Positions 48,189-57,921 of a DNA stretch of 64,000 bases are shown piece after piece. The stretch is from Bifidobacterium sp. ESL0769 (GTDB taxonomy: Bacteria; Actinomycetota; Actinomycetes; Actinomycetales; Bifidobacteriaceae). The DNA is taken from assembly GCF_029395495.1 (NCBI RefSeq), contig NZ_CP113918.1, forward strand, positions 1,860,001-1,924,000. Reading direction: 5' to 3'. Numbering within the stretch: position 1 is the first letter of the stretch; each line of letters opens with the position of its first letter. The notes below the pieces were generated by a model that saw nothing but the letters and a program-made list of their open reading frames with translations, was not told the origin of the DNA and searched no databases. A program made the position numbers and the translations under genes.

Positions 48189-50099
48189 CTAACGCATCGA
48201 GCGGTTAATCGCGGAGATGATTGCCTTCAGCGAGCTGGTGGTGATCGACGAATCGATGCCGACGCCCCAAATGATCTTCGCGTTGGCCTCGCCGCCGATC
48301 TGGCACTCGATGTACGAGGCGGCCATTGCGTCGGTGCCGGCGGTCATGGCGTGCTCTGCATAATCCATGACGCTGACCGTAAGGCCAATCGTGGAAAGCG
48401 CATTGAGGAAGGCGTCGAGCGGGCCGTTGCCGGCTCCCGAAACCTCACGCTCAATCGGGTCGGCACCATATTCGGCGCCGCGGTCGAGCAGCTTGGCCTT
48501 CAAGACGGTGTCGGAACCGTCCGCGCCAGAAGTCACCGAAACATTGAGCAGCTTCAGGCGGCCCCACGATTCGAGGTTCTCGTCGCCCTCATCGCCCACT
48601 GCCTCGCTGGCCGCGAACGCACCGTTCTCCTCGACCGGAAGGTACTCGTCCTTGAAGAGACGCCAGATCTCGTCGTCCTTGACCTCTTTATCGGTCTTGT
48701 CGGCGTAATCCTGAACGACCTTCTCGAACTCAATCTGCAAGCGCTTCGGGAGATCGAGGTTGTGGTTGGTCTTGAGCAAGTAGGCCATGCCGCCCTTGCC
48801 AGACTGCGAGTTGACGCGGATGATGGCCTTGTAGCTGCGGCCGATATCCTTCGGGTCGATGGGCAGGTAGGGCACGAGCCAGACGAAATCGTCGAGGTTG
48901 GCTCCAGCGCGTTCGGCCGCGGCTTCACGAGCCTCGAGACCCTTCTTGATGGCGTCCTGATGGGAGCCGGAGAAGGCGGTGAACACGAAGTTGCCTGCAT
49001 ACGGGTGGCGCTCGGAAATGGTGAGCTGGTTGCAGTATTCGACGGTCTTGCGAATCTTCGGCACATCGGAATAATCGATCTGCGGATCGACGCCCTGCGT
49101 GAGCATATTGAGACCCAGCGTGACCAGGTCAACGTTGCCGGTGCGTTCGCCGTTGCCCAGCAGGCAGCCTTCAACGCGGTCAGCACCGGCGAGCACAGCC
49201 AGCTCCGTGGCGGCGACGCCCATGCCTTCGTCATTGTGCGGATGCAGCGAAAGGACAACGGAATCGCGGTCTTTCAGGTTGTTGGAAACGTACTCGACCT
49301 CGTCGGCAAAGACGTTCGGCGTGGTCATTTCGACAGTGGCCGGCAGGTTGATGATCATCTTGTGATCCGGCGTCGGCTTGATGACGTCGATGACGGCGTT
49401 GCAGACTTCGACCGCATAATCCGGCTCGGTTCCAGTGAAGGACTCCGGCGAATACTCGTAATAGAGGTCGGTGCCACCGGCTGCGCTTTCGAGGTCTTTG
49501 CAAAGCTCGGCCGCGTCGGTCGCCAGCTTCTTGATGCCCTCTTTGTCCTTGCGGAAGACGACTTCGCGTTGCAGGACGGAGACGGAATTGTAGAAATGCA
49601 CCACGGCACGCTTGGCGCCACGCAGGCACTCGTAGGTCTTGCGAATCAGGTGCTCGCGGGCCTGCGTCAGCACGACGATGGTGACATCGTCGGGAATGAG
49701 CTCACGCTCGATCAACAGGCGGACGAAATCGTAATCCGTGTCGGAAGCCGACGGGAAGCCGACCTCGATCTCCTTGAAGCCCATGGAAATCAAAAGGTTC
49801 CAGAAACGCAGCTTGCGCTCGGAATCCATCGGGTTCACCAGAGCCTGGTTGCCGTCGCGCAAATCGACCGAGCACCAACGCGGGGCGCGGCGCAGCTTCT
49901 TCGACGGCCAAGTGCGTTCGGGGTAATCGAACGGAATCTGCTTGTCGTAGGCCACGTACTTGGTATACGGCATCGAGCTCGGCTTTTGCGGTTCCCCGAT
50001 GAAACGCGGTGGAGGCAGCAGCAGGTCGTTGTTACCTCCATTGGATTGTGCGGCGACCGCCGCGAGATCAAATACCGATGATGCTTGATCCTGACCCAT
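48189..50099 (-). CDS. leuA: 2-isopropylmalate synthase
   Basis: First enzyme of leucine synthesis; condenses acetyl-CoA with 2-oxoisovalerate. HMGL-like TIM barrel with DLRDGNQAL (near residue 80), metal-binding HPHNDEGMG and GNGERTGN, and a C-terminal LeuA dimer/regulatory domain that binds leucine (about 500-630). 636 aa from the ATG at 50099, chosen over an ATG 18 codons upstream because GGAGGAGTG precedes it. A palindromic leader sits upstream. Confidence 0.95.
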   Translation of the reverse strand: MGQDQASSVFDLAAVAAQSNGGNNDLLLPPPRFIGEPQKPSSMPYTKYVAYDKQIPFDYPERTWPSKKLRRAPRWCSVDLRDGNQALVNPMDSERKLRFWNLLISMGFKEIEVGFPSASDTDYDFVRLLIERELIPDDVTIVVLTQAREHLIRKTYECLRGAKRAVVHFYNSVSVLQREVVFRKDKEGIKKLATDAAELCKDLESAAGGTDLYYEYSPESFTGTEPDYAVEVCNAVIDVIKPTPDHKMIINLPATVEMTTPNVFADEVEYVSNNLKDRDSVVLSLHPHNDEGMGVAATELAVLAGADRVEGCLLGNGERTGNVDLVTLGLNMLTQGVDPQIDYSDVPKIRKTVEYCNQLTISERHPYAGNFVFTAFSGSHQDAIKKGLEAREAAAERAGANLDDFVWLVPYLPIDPKDIGRSYKAIIRVNSQSGKGGMAYLLKTNHNLDLPKRLQIEFEKVVQDYADKTDKEVKDDEIWRLFKDEYLPVEENGAFAASEAVGDEGDENLESWGRLKLLNVSVTSGADGSDTVLKAKLLDRGAEYGADPIEREVSGAGNGPLDAFLNALSTIGLTVSVMDYAEHAMTAGTDAMAASYIECQIGGEANAKIIWGVGIDSSITTSSLKAIISAINRSMR

Positions 50100-50158
50100 C
50101 ACTCCTCCTTTTCTTTGTATTACGCACCGCAGGTTGCGACGCGAAGTAACCAAATATT

Positions 50159-50196
50159 ATATGTTTCGATAGGTTTATTACCTTTCAGAAACATAT
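50159..50196 (-). promoter_or_regulatory. Nested palindrome in the leuA upstream region
   Basis: Outer arms ATATGTTTC (50159-50167) and GAAACATAT (50188-50196), inner arms AGGT/ACCT. It is 60 bp upstream of the leuA start. It could be an operator or an mRNA hairpin. Confidence 0.45.
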
Positions 50197-50267
50197 AAAT
50201 GATAATGATAGACGGTTCGACACATTCAAACCGCCTATATTCCAAGATTTGACGAGAAAAAAGAAAT

Positions 50268-50888
50268 TCAGCGGAAAAGCGAGACGCCACGACGGGCCTG
50301 GCAGTATGCGTTGCCGAGCCAGGTGTGACGGGAGGTGGGCCACACAGAACCGAGGCGCGGAGCATTCTGGCTCATCCAGATGCTGGGCACGCGGCCGTCG
50401 GCGCTGCGGGAACCAAGCAGGTTGAAACCGTTCTTTTTGACCAGCCAATCAGGGTGCTGGGTGGCGATGGCGAGGCCTTCCTCAAGGGTCAACGGCATGC
50501 GCTCGTCGGAATCGATGAGCTTGCGGGCCACATCGGGCTCGCGGTTGACGTAGGCGGTGCCGGTGTGCGGGTCGACAACCAAGTAGAACGGGCCTTCCGG
50601 GGGCTCGAAGCCGTCTTGCGGCAGGAAACTGGCGACATCACGCGGGGGCATGGTGGTAAAGCCGGCCATGCGGTTGATGCTGGTTCGGGCAATCAGCGAC
50701 TCCGGGCTCACCAGTTCGTGGGTGGGAACGAGAAGAATGTTCTCGCCCAAATCGCTGTCTTTCAGAGCATCGATCAGCGGATGCGCGAGCGCACGGAACG
50801 CCGCCGCGCTCATATCGGCCACGTCGGGATAGCCCAACGCCACGATGCGGTCCAGTTGTTTTTGCGCTTCTTTAGATGCCTTCGACAT
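50268..50888 (-). CDS. DUF5701-like protein (206 aa)
   Basis: Soluble protein of unknown function starting MSKASKEAQKQLDRI. It resembles a conserved actinobacterial family annotated DUF5701. No catalytic motif or membrane segment is evident. Its own upstream site is weak. Its placement beside leuA is not known to be functional. Confidence 0.6.
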   Translation of the reverse strand: MSKASKEAQKQLDRIVALGYPDVADMSAAAFRALAHPLIDALKDSDLGENILLVPTHELVSPESLIARTSINRMAGFTTMPPRDVASFLPQDGFEPPEGPFYLVVDPHTGTAYVNREPDVARKLIDSDERMPLTLEEGLAIATQHPDWLVKKNGFNLLGSRSADGRVPSIWMSQNAPRLGSVWPTSRHTWLGNAYCQARRGVSLFR

Positions 50889-51034
50889 GGTTCCAGTATG
50901 TCACCTGCTCATGATGAAGCGCGGATTCGACCACAGCAAAACCGATAATGCGGCCACAAGCACGATGCTCAACCCTGTTTCCGTTTCGTGCTTGCAGCCG
51001 CATTAGAGAGAATAAAAGCGAAAGCCGGAAAGCC

Positions 51035-52105
51035 TCACGCACCGAAATGCTTGCGGGCGACGATTTCGGCGAGCTCGACGGCGTTCAAGGCGGCACCCTT
51101 GCGCAGGTTATCGTTGGCGATGAAGAAGGCGAGGCCCTTCTTGCCGTCGACAGCCTGGTCCTGGCGGATGCGGCCGACGAAGCTCGGGTCCTTGCCGGCA
51201 GCCAGCTGCGGGGTCGGGATGTCGTTGAGTTCGACACCCGGAGCGTCCTTCAGTACTTCGCGGGCCATATCGGGTGTGACGTCGCGTTCGAACTCAGCGT
51301 TGACCGACATGCCGTGGGCGGTGAAGACGCCGACGCGCACGCAGGTGCAGGAGGCAGCGAGATTCGGCAGATGCAGGATCTTGCGGCTTTCGTTGCGCAA
51401 CTTCTGCTCCTCGTCGGTCTCTTCGCTGCCGTCGTCGACGATGGCACCGATGAACGGCACAGCATTGAAGGCGATAGTGCGCACGACCTTGGTGGGCTTG
51501 GGGAAATCGATGGCGGAACCGTCGAAAACGAGCTTGTCGGCCCCCTGATCGACGGCGGCCTTGGCCTCGTTCATCAGCTGCTCGACTCCGGCGCGTCCGG
51601 CTCCGGAAACCGCCTGATAGGAGCTGACAATCAGGCGCTTCAGGCCGAAATGAGTGTCCAGCGCCTTGAGCACGGGGATGCAAGCCATGGTGGTGCAGTT
51701 CGGGTTGGCAACAATACGACGGGGAATGTCGTCGAGATCATCGGGGTTGGCCTCGGCCACGACCAGCGGAACATCATCATGCATACGCCATTGCGAGGAG
51801 TTGTCGATGACATACGCTCCGGCTTCGGCGAACTTCGGCGCCCAAACCTTGGAGGTGCCGCCGCCGGCTGAGAAGATGGCGATGTCGATGCCGCTCAAGT
51901 CGGCCTTGGCCACGTCCTCGACCACAATGTCGCGGTCGCGCCATTTGAGCACGGTACCAGCGGAATGCGAGGAAGCGAGGAAACGCAGGTTATTGATGGG
52001 GAAATTCCGTTCGTCAAGCACGCGACGCATCACCATGCCGACCTGGCCGGTGGCCCCCAGCACCGCGACGTTGACTTTGCGCTGTTGTCCATTTGATTCG
52101 GTCAT
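51035..52105 (-). CDS. asd: Aspartate-semialdehyde dehydrogenase
   Basis: Reduces aspartyl phosphate to aspartate semialdehyde, which then goes to DapA. GATGQVG nucleotide motif, active-site Cys in NPNCTTM and the later HGMSV block are visible. 356 aa from the ATG at 52105, preceded by GGGAGGG. It has its own promoter upstream (52215-52242), although it lies downstream of the aspartokinase genes. Confidence 0.95.
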   Translation of the reverse strand: MTESNGQQRKVNVAVLGATGQVGMVMRRVLDERNFPINNLRFLASSHSAGTVLKWRDRDIVVEDVAKADLSGIDIAIFSAGGGTSKVWAPKFAEAGAYVIDNSSQWRMHDDVPLVVAEANPDDLDDIPRRIVANPNCTTMACIPVLKALDTHFGLKRLIVSSYQAVSGAGRAGVEQLMNEAKAAVDQGADKLVFDGSAIDFPKPTKVVRTIAFNAVPFIGAIVDDGSEETDEEQKLRNESRKILHLPNLAASCTCVRVGVFTAHGMSVNAEFERDVTPDMAREVLKDAPGVELNDIPTPQLAAGKDPSFVGRIRQDQAVDGKKGLAFFIANDNLRKGAALNAVELAEIVARKHFGA

Positions 52106-52470
52106 CTGTTTCCCTCCCGTTTGCTGACGGCCGTTCAATCCCTGTTTGCGCCGCCGCTTCTCGTAAAATGTTCATCGCCTGGACGCGCAAATGCCTCTAG
52201 ACGTTATGTGCCACATCATAGCGCGAGGTGCCACACTGCCAACCGCAGCATGCGACTATATGAGATAAGCTAAAAACGCATAATGCCAACAGATCACAGT
52301 AATCAAACCAAACCGCTGAGAACGTACTTCACCCGAATAAGCTCGTCTCGCTTATCCGTCCATGTCGACTTTTTGTCATTCACGGAAATCCAGCACCTAG
52401 CCTTGGACAACGATGCGAGGCACATTCGTAATTACCTCGATAAAATACGGCAAACGGCTTCATACCACAC
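52106..52470. other. Upstream region of asd (365 bp)
   Basis: Holds the asd promoter and a pair of direct repeats. No further gene is supported; an ORF on the plus strand here shows no coding character. Confidence 0.5.
52208..52242 (-). promoter_or_regulatory. asd promoter with direct repeats
   Basis: Minus strand: -35 TTGGCA (52237-52242), 16-bp spacer, -10 TATGAT (52215-52220). TGTGGCAC occurs twice, at 52228-52235 and 52208-52215 (20 bp apart), one inside the spacer and one just after the -10. Spacing suits binding of a regulator on one face of the helix. Confidence 0.6.
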
Positions 52471-53100
52471 TTAGCGGCCGGTGCCGCCGTAGACCACGGC
52501 CTCCACCTGGTCGGCGTCAAGGCCGTACGCCGTATGCAGCGCACGCACCGCGTCGTCGAGCTGATCGAGCGGAACAAGGGCGGCGATGCGGATTTCGGAA
52601 GTCGAAATCATCATCACGTTGATATGTTCGGCGCTCAGGGCCTCGAAGAACTTTGCGGCGAGGCCGGAATGGGTTTTCATGCCCACGCCCACTACGGCGA
52701 CTTTGCCGACGTTCGTATTGACGAAATAGGAGTCGTAACCAAGCTTCGTCTTCTTGCCGTCAAGCGCCTTCTCAACGGTCTTGACCGTGGCATCGGGGAC
52801 GGTGAAGGAGATGTCAGCCTTGCCGGTGGACGCGCCGGCCTGTACGATCATGTCGATGTTGATGCCGCTTTTGGCAAGCTCGGTGAACACGCGGGCGGCC
52901 ATGCCCGGCTCGTCGGGAACGCCGCGCACGGTAACCAGGGATTCGGTACGGTCGTGGGCCACGCCGGAAATTACCGGGGTCTCCGGGCCAAGGTCGGGGA
53001 AAATGTCGCCCATCGACTTGTTTTCGGTCTTACCGGACTCGCTGGTTTTGCTGTTTCCAGCCAGATTCACGTCATCGTCTTTCGTGCTATCGCTGCTCAT
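52471..53100 (-). CDS. Aspartokinase regulatory (ACT-domain) subunit
   Basis: 209 residues. Contains two ACT-type repeats (near residues 55-125 and 135-200; RGVPDEPGMAARVF, GVGMKTHSGLAAKFF), as in the beta subunit of actinobacterial aspartokinase that binds lysine/threonine. An acidic N-terminal extension of about 35 residues precedes them. It has its own ribosome binding site (AAAGGAAACACA) 82 bp after the catalytic gene. Confidence 0.85.
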   Translation of the reverse strand: MSSDSTKDDDVNLAGNSKTSESGKTENKSMGDIFPDLGPETPVISGVAHDRTESLVTVRGVPDEPGMAARVFTELAKSGINIDMIVQAGASTGKADISFTVPDATVKTVEKALDGKKTKLGYDSYFVNTNVGKVAVVGVGMKTHSGLAAKFFEALSAEHINVMMISTSEIRIAALVPLDQLDDAVRALHTAYGLDADQVEAVVYGGTGR

Positions 53101-53182
53101 TGTGTTTCCTTTGCTCTCGTTACGTTCAAGTCTGTTCCGCTATATTTCTGTATTTTGTGCTGACGTCTTGCTTCCAGCTTGT

Positions 53183-53947
53183 TCACTCCAGGTTCGGCAA
53201 CTTGCGTGCATCCACACCTTCCGGGACCACCAATGTGCCCATTCGGTGCGAGAACGAGCTGCGCACATGCAATGGCATGTTGAAACGCTGAGCGTATTCC
53301 ACGCAACGCAGGGCGAGAACCTTCGAGCCGCAGGAAGCCATTTCGAGAATGGCGTCGTAACTGATGGAGGGGATACGTCGCGCACTGGGAACGATGCGCG
53401 GGTCAGCGGTGAAAATGCCATCGACGTCTGTATAGATTTCGCAGATATCGGCACCCAGCGCCACCGCAAGCGCGACAGCCGAAGTGTCGGAACCGCCACG
53501 GCCGAGCGTGGTGTAATCGCCGTCCGCATTGATGCCTTGGAAACCGGCTACGATGGCGATCTTGCCGTCATGCACGACATGGGCCACGCGCTCGGGCTTC
53601 ACCGCTTTGATGTGCGCCGCGCCGAATTGGGCATCGGTCATGAAACCGGCCTGCGAACCGGTAAAGGAGTATGCGCGTTCGCCGGCCGCGTGGATGGCCA
53701 TGGCCAGAAGGCTCATCGAGATACGTTCGCCTGCGGTCATCAGCATATCCATCTCGCGGGCCGGAGGGTTGGAATCAATACTCATGGCCTGGTCGATCAG
53801 ATCGTCGGTGGTGTCGCCCATCGCCGAAACCACGACGGCGACATTGTTGCCCTTGCGTTTCGTCTCCACAATCCGCTTGGCAACGCGCTTGATGGACTCG
53901 GCGTCGGCCACAGATGACCCGCCGTACTTCTGCACGATAAGCGCCAC
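53183..53947 (-). CDS. lysC: Aspartokinase, catalytic subunit
   Basis: Phosphorylates aspartate, the first step of the aspartate family pathway. KYGGSS near residue 8, [12 protein letters not shown] near 150 and [10 protein letters not shown] near 180 are the hallmark blocks. 254 aa only: it stops just after the kinase domain, so the ACT part is a separate gene. The start is the GTG at 53947, with AAAAGGAAAATC upstream. A following ribosome binding site and independent start in the next gene argue against a frameshift. Confidence 0.9.
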   Translation of the reverse strand: MALIVQKYGGSSVADAESIKRVAKRIVETKRKGNNVAVVVSAMGDTTDDLIDQAMSIDSNPPAREMDMLMTAGERISMSLLAMAIHAAGERAYSFTGSQAGFMTDAQFGAAHIKAVKPERVAHVVHDGKIAIVAGFQGINADGDYTTLGRGGSDTSAVALAVALGADICEIYTDVDGIFTADPRIVPSARRIPSISYDAILEMASCGSKVLALRCVEYAQRFNMPLHVRSSFSHRMGTLVVPEGVDARKLPNLE

Positions 53948-54229
53948 GATTTTCCTTTTCTCCCCTGACGGATGCACATTTTTCCAAACGTACCCAGCCA
54001 AATCTCAACGCCGACCGGCAGACGACACGATGCGAAGCAACACAACGCAAACCGGTCTTGTGGTCGGCTTTCGACAGTAATGATTGAATTATATGCCAGT
54101 CCCGCGCCCGACTGTGCTGCTTACCACCATGCGGGCATACGTTTGCACTTGCTAGACGTTTGGATCGGCAAACGCAACTCAAAGCCCAGCCCATTAAGCC
54201 AGTTACCGGCAATCGGCACAAACGAACGT

Positions 54230-54832
54230 TCAGGCTTCCTGACGACCTTCCAAGGCACGGCCAAGAGTAATTTCATCGGCGTATTCCAAGTCACTGCCCA
54301 CCGGCAGACCACTGGCAAGCCGCGTGACTTTGAGCCCCAACGGGGAAAGCAGACGGCTCAGGTAGGTCACCGTGGCCTCGCCTTCGATATTGGGGTCGAG
54401 CGCCAGGATTATTTCCTTGACCTCGTCGGTTTTGAGCCGATCCAGAAGCTTCGGAATGGCCAAATCGCCGGGCCCGACATTGGCCATCGGATTAATCGCA
54501 CCGCCGAGAACATGGTAGACGCCATGGAATTCGCGGGTGCGCTCAATGCTCATGACGTCTTTCGGTTCCTCGACCACGCAAATGATGGAATGGTCGCGTC
54601 GCGGGTCAGAACAGATCGGGCACGGACTCGTCTCGCACACGTTGCCGCAAATCTCGCAGAACCGCACCTTCTCCTTGACTTCGCGAATGGCATCGGCCAG
54701 GTCCTGCGCTTCCTCGTCACTGGCCGAAAGCAGGTAGAAGGCTATGCGTTGGGCACCTTTGGGGCCAATGCCCGGCAGGCGCGCAAAACCATCGATAAGA
54801 CGCTGAATCGCGCCATCATACGCCAAAGCCAT
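54230..54832 (-). CDS. recR: Recombination mediator RecR
   Basis: Part of the RecFOR pathway for loading RecA. C4 zinc finger ([13 protein letters not shown], near residue 57) and a TOPRIM domain ([11 protein letters not shown]) are visible. 200 aa is normal. It follows dnaX by 3 bases, the usual bacterial order. Confidence 0.95.
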   Translation of the reverse strand: MALAYDGAIQRLIDGFARLPGIGPKGAQRIAFYLLSASDEEAQDLADAIREVKEKVRFCEICGNVCETSPCPICSDPRRDHSIICVVEEPKDVMSIERTREFHGVYHVLGGAINPMANVGPGDLAIPKLLDRLKTDEVKEIILALDPNIEGEATVTYLSRLLSPLGLKVTRLASGLPVGSDLEYADEITLGRALEGRQEA

Positions 54833-54835
54833 CCG

Positions 54836-57691
54836 CTATCGTCTCTCCTCGTCCGTGTGTTTTTCCACCGGTTTGATGTTCTTCGGGTTCTTCGGGTCGT
54901 CCGCCTTGAAGTCCTCGACCTGCTTGACTTCGAAGAGTTTCGAAAGCTCATCCATGCTTACCGCTGTGGCATCGCCCAACGACTGATCGTTCAGGGAATA
55001 GTCATCGTCCTCGGCTGCCACTTGCGGATGCTGCTCCGTCTCATCGGCCATGTCGACATTCTGGAAGCGCGCGGCAACGTCTCCCCTGTCATCCAGTTTT
55101 ACGGCTGAAGTGCCGTTCGTGGCTGCGGATTTCGGCTGGGAATTACCGACTGCTGCGGAAGCCAGATTTGTGGAGCCATTGGCAGCGTTTGGCGAAACCG
55201 GAGAGCCATTGCCAGAGGAATCCGGCGGTCTGGTCTGCCAATTATCGACATTGGCCGCGAACGACGAACCATGCGTCGCGTTATTATTGCGTGCCGGTTG
55301 CGATGTACCCGGATTATCGCCCACATTTGAAGCTTCAGAGCTGGAATCGGCCGTCTCTTCCTGCGACGGAGGCGTGGCCCAAGGGTCGATGCCGTCGCTC
55401 AAATCCGGAACAGCAATATGCTTCTTGTGATGTTCCGGAGGATGATTCTCGGACGTATCAACGTATGCAGGCTGACCTGAGCCACTGCCGCCAACGGGCT
55501 GCACAGTATTGGCGGATTGCTTCTCGCCGGCTTGTTTGGCCGTCTGCTTAGCATCCGAGCCGCTTCGGGAACCAGGGACAGGCAACGGATTCATCCAAGG
55601 ATCGTAATCGTCGTCCATAGGATTCTGCGAGCCTTGGACCAATGCTGCCGGATTCGCCAGGCCGGCTCGATGGGAGGAATCATCGGATTCACCGGCGGCA
55701 TCGGCGTCGGCTTTCTTCTGTTCCTTGGGACTCGAGGCGCTATGCCCACCCGGCCCGGCAGCCATGCCCAAACCGCCGGTCGCCGATACCTTGGCGACCG
55801 CGATATCGCGCTTGACTTTGGCCAGTTCCTCTGGTTTCATGCGCTTGGTGGAGATTACTTTTTCGCCGTTCGCGGCCACACCGGTGGGAGCAATCATCGT
55901 ATGCGGGCCGAAGACGGAACGCACGCCATCCAGTACCACGTTTGCGGCCTTCTGGCCGTTGTGCTCGGCATCGGAGGCGAGCGCCAGCGCAAAGGCATGC
56001 TGGCTCAGCGCGCAATCGAAGGTCATCGACAGACGCGATTTGCCGGCACTATTGGTCGCCAAAGAAACCGTAGGCACCTTGTTGTGAGCGACGTATTCGC
56101 GCACATTTTCAGGCAACGACGTCAGCACCGCGTCCCACTTTTCCTCGACGGTGGCATTCGAATCGATATTCACCCGTGCGGGCGCAGCGGCCTGAGCAGC
56201 TTGCTGTTGTGCGGCGTTTGCACCAGCCCCGTAGGCTTCAGCACTATTCGAAGAAGACTGTGGAGTCTGCCCGTTGGAAGCCAAGGCACCGGCACCACCT
56301 GCCGTTTGAGCGCCGGAAGCCTGCATATTGGCATTATTGCTGGCCTGCTGAGCTTGGACGTTGGCATTTGGCGCAGAATCTTGGTTCGTGGGCGCAAATC
56401 CAGAACCAGCCGGAGCGTTGCCCTGCCGCTGGTTTGCAGTATTCCTGCTGGAACCGATGAAACCGCCCCGACCACGAGCCGCATTATTACCTTGGCGGAA
56501 TCCGTTATTATTGCCGGCGGCAGACCCTGCCGAGCCCGCACCTACGGGAACGGAACTGGCCTGAGCCAAGCTTGGCGCAAAGCCGTTTTCCCTCCCGGCC
56601 AACAGTTTTGCAGCCAGAAGTTCCAAACGCATACGAGGCGAAATCGCCCCGGTCATGCCGCCCAAGGTGTCGTTGATGGTCTCGGCCATCGCAGTAAGCG
56701 TGGCAAGCCCCAGCGCCGAGGACTGACGATGCAAATCGCTCATATCTTCTACCGCAGAGTCGTCACTCAATACGCTTTCGGCCTTCTCACCGCCAAGGGT
56801 GAGCACAAGCAGGTCGCGCACGCGAGAGAGCAGGTCCTCCACAAACCGACGGGGTTCGAAACCACCGACAACGACTTTTTCGACCACGCCGTAGAGCTTC
56901 TCGCCGTCCTTGTCGATGACGGCATCAATCGCCTCGCCAATCAGTTCGTCGGGGGTGAAGCCGAGCAGGGCCACGGCAGAATCGTATGACACTTCGTTGT
57001 CAACGGCTCCGGCCATCAGCTGGTCAAGCACGGAAAGCGTGTCGCGCACGGACCCGCCACCGGCACGCATGGTGAGTTTCAACACACCCGGCTCCAGGTC
57101 GATGTGCTCGTTTTCGCACACCTCTTCCAGATAGGGACCCATAATCTCGGGAGGCACAAGGCGGAACGGATAGTGGTGGGTACGCGAACGAATGGTCGAA
57201 ATGACCTTGTCCGGCTCGGTGGTGGCGAAGATGAACATCACATGCTCAGGCGGCTCCTCCACAATCTTCAACAGGGCATTGAACCCCTGCTGTGTGACCA
57301 TGTGGGCCTCGTCGAGGATGAAAATCTTGTAGCGGTCGCGGGCCGGGGCGAAGGCAGCGCGCTCACGCAGTTCACGCGCGTCCTCGACGCCATTGTGGCT
57401 GGCCGCGTCGATCTCGACCACGTCGATCGAGCCGGGGCCGCCGGTGGCCAGGTCCTTGCAGCTTTCGCATTCGCCGCACGGATGCGAAGTGGGGCCTTTG
57501 GCGCAGTTGATGCATCGGGCCAGTATTCGTGCGGAACTGGTCTTGCCGCAACCACGCGGCCCGCTGAACAGGTAGGCGTGCGTCAGCTTGCCCTCGTCCA
57601 AAGCGCGGGAAAGCGGGACGGTGACCTGATCCTGCCCGATGATGCCGTCAAATGTGTCTGGCCGATACCGTCGATACAATGCAAGTGCCAT
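54836..57691 (-). CDS. dnaX: DNA polymerase III tau/gamma subunit
   Basis: Clamp-loader subunit. AAA+ Walker A GPRGCGKTSS (near residue 45), zinc-binding Cys (CINCAKG...CGECESC) and DEAHM Walker B are visible. The C-terminal third is a low-complexity Gln/Asn/Ala-rich and Ser/Pro-rich tail, longer than in many bacteria. 951 aa. It heads a dnaX-recR unit. The start ATG at 57691 has GTTATAGAGTATGGC upstream. Confidence 0.95.
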   Translation of the reverse strand: MALALYRRYRPDTFDGIIGQDQVTVPLSRALDEGKLTHAYLFSGPRGCGKTSSARILARCINCAKGPTSHPCGECESCKDLATGGPGSIDVVEIDAASHNGVEDARELRERAAFAPARDRYKIFILDEAHMVTQQGFNALLKIVEEPPEHVMFIFATTEPDKVISTIRSRTHHYPFRLVPPEIMGPYLEEVCENEHIDLEPGVLKLTMRAGGGSVRDTLSVLDQLMAGAVDNEVSYDSAVALLGFTPDELIGEAIDAVIDKDGEKLYGVVEKVVVGGFEPRRFVEDLLSRVRDLLVLTLGGEKAESVLSDDSAVEDMSDLHRQSSALGLATLTAMAETINDTLGGMTGAISPRMRLELLAAKLLAGRENGFAPSLAQASSVPVGAGSAGSAAGNNNGFRQGNNAARGRGGFIGSSRNTANQRQGNAPAGSGFAPTNQDSAPNANVQAQQASNNANMQASGAQTAGGAGALASNGQTPQSSSNSAEAYGAGANAAQQQAAQAAAPARVNIDSNATVEEKWDAVLTSLPENVREYVAHNKVPTVSLATNSAGKSRLSMTFDCALSQHAFALALASDAEHNGQKAANVVLDGVRSVFGPHTMIAPTGVAANGEKVISTKRMKPEELAKVKRDIAVAKVSATGGLGMAAGPGGHSASSPKEQKKADADAAGESDDSSHRAGLANPAALVQGSQNPMDDDYDPWMNPLPVPGSRSGSDAKQTAKQAGEKQSANTVQPVGGSGSGQPAYVDTSENHPPEHHKKHIAVPDLSDGIDPWATPPSQEETADSSSEASNVGDNPGTSQPARNNNATHGSSFAANVDNWQTRPPDSSGNGSPVSPNAANGSTNLASAAVGNSQPKSAATNGTSAVKLDDRGDVAARFQNVDMADETEQHPQVAAEDDDYSLNDQSLGDATAVSMDELSKLFEVKQVEDFKADDPKNPKNIKPVEKHTDEERR

Positions 57692-57921
57692 ACTCTATAA
57701 CCTACCTTTACCCGACTATTTTCAGTGATGTTTCACGAGCGAAATCATTCTGTTTTCACTGTTTTGCGCGAGTCAGAGCACTGATAGGTCTCACCGTGCC
57801 GTGGCCTTTTCACCAACCGCATTCACACGAGCCTATAGAGTTGTTTATAAAATGTAATACAACTCACCTTATGCGCACAACCGAAGCCATGCCGACCGCA
57901 CCTTGAACAACACTGATACTC

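Noticed and set aside
48351..50081. Plus-strand ORF of 576 codons opposite leuA
   Set aside because: Antisense shadow of leuA, which has strong family motifs on the minus strand.
53101..53182. Frameshift in lysC joining kinase and ACT parts
   Set aside because: The second gene has its own ribosome binding site, start and non-homologous extension, so a split gene fits better.
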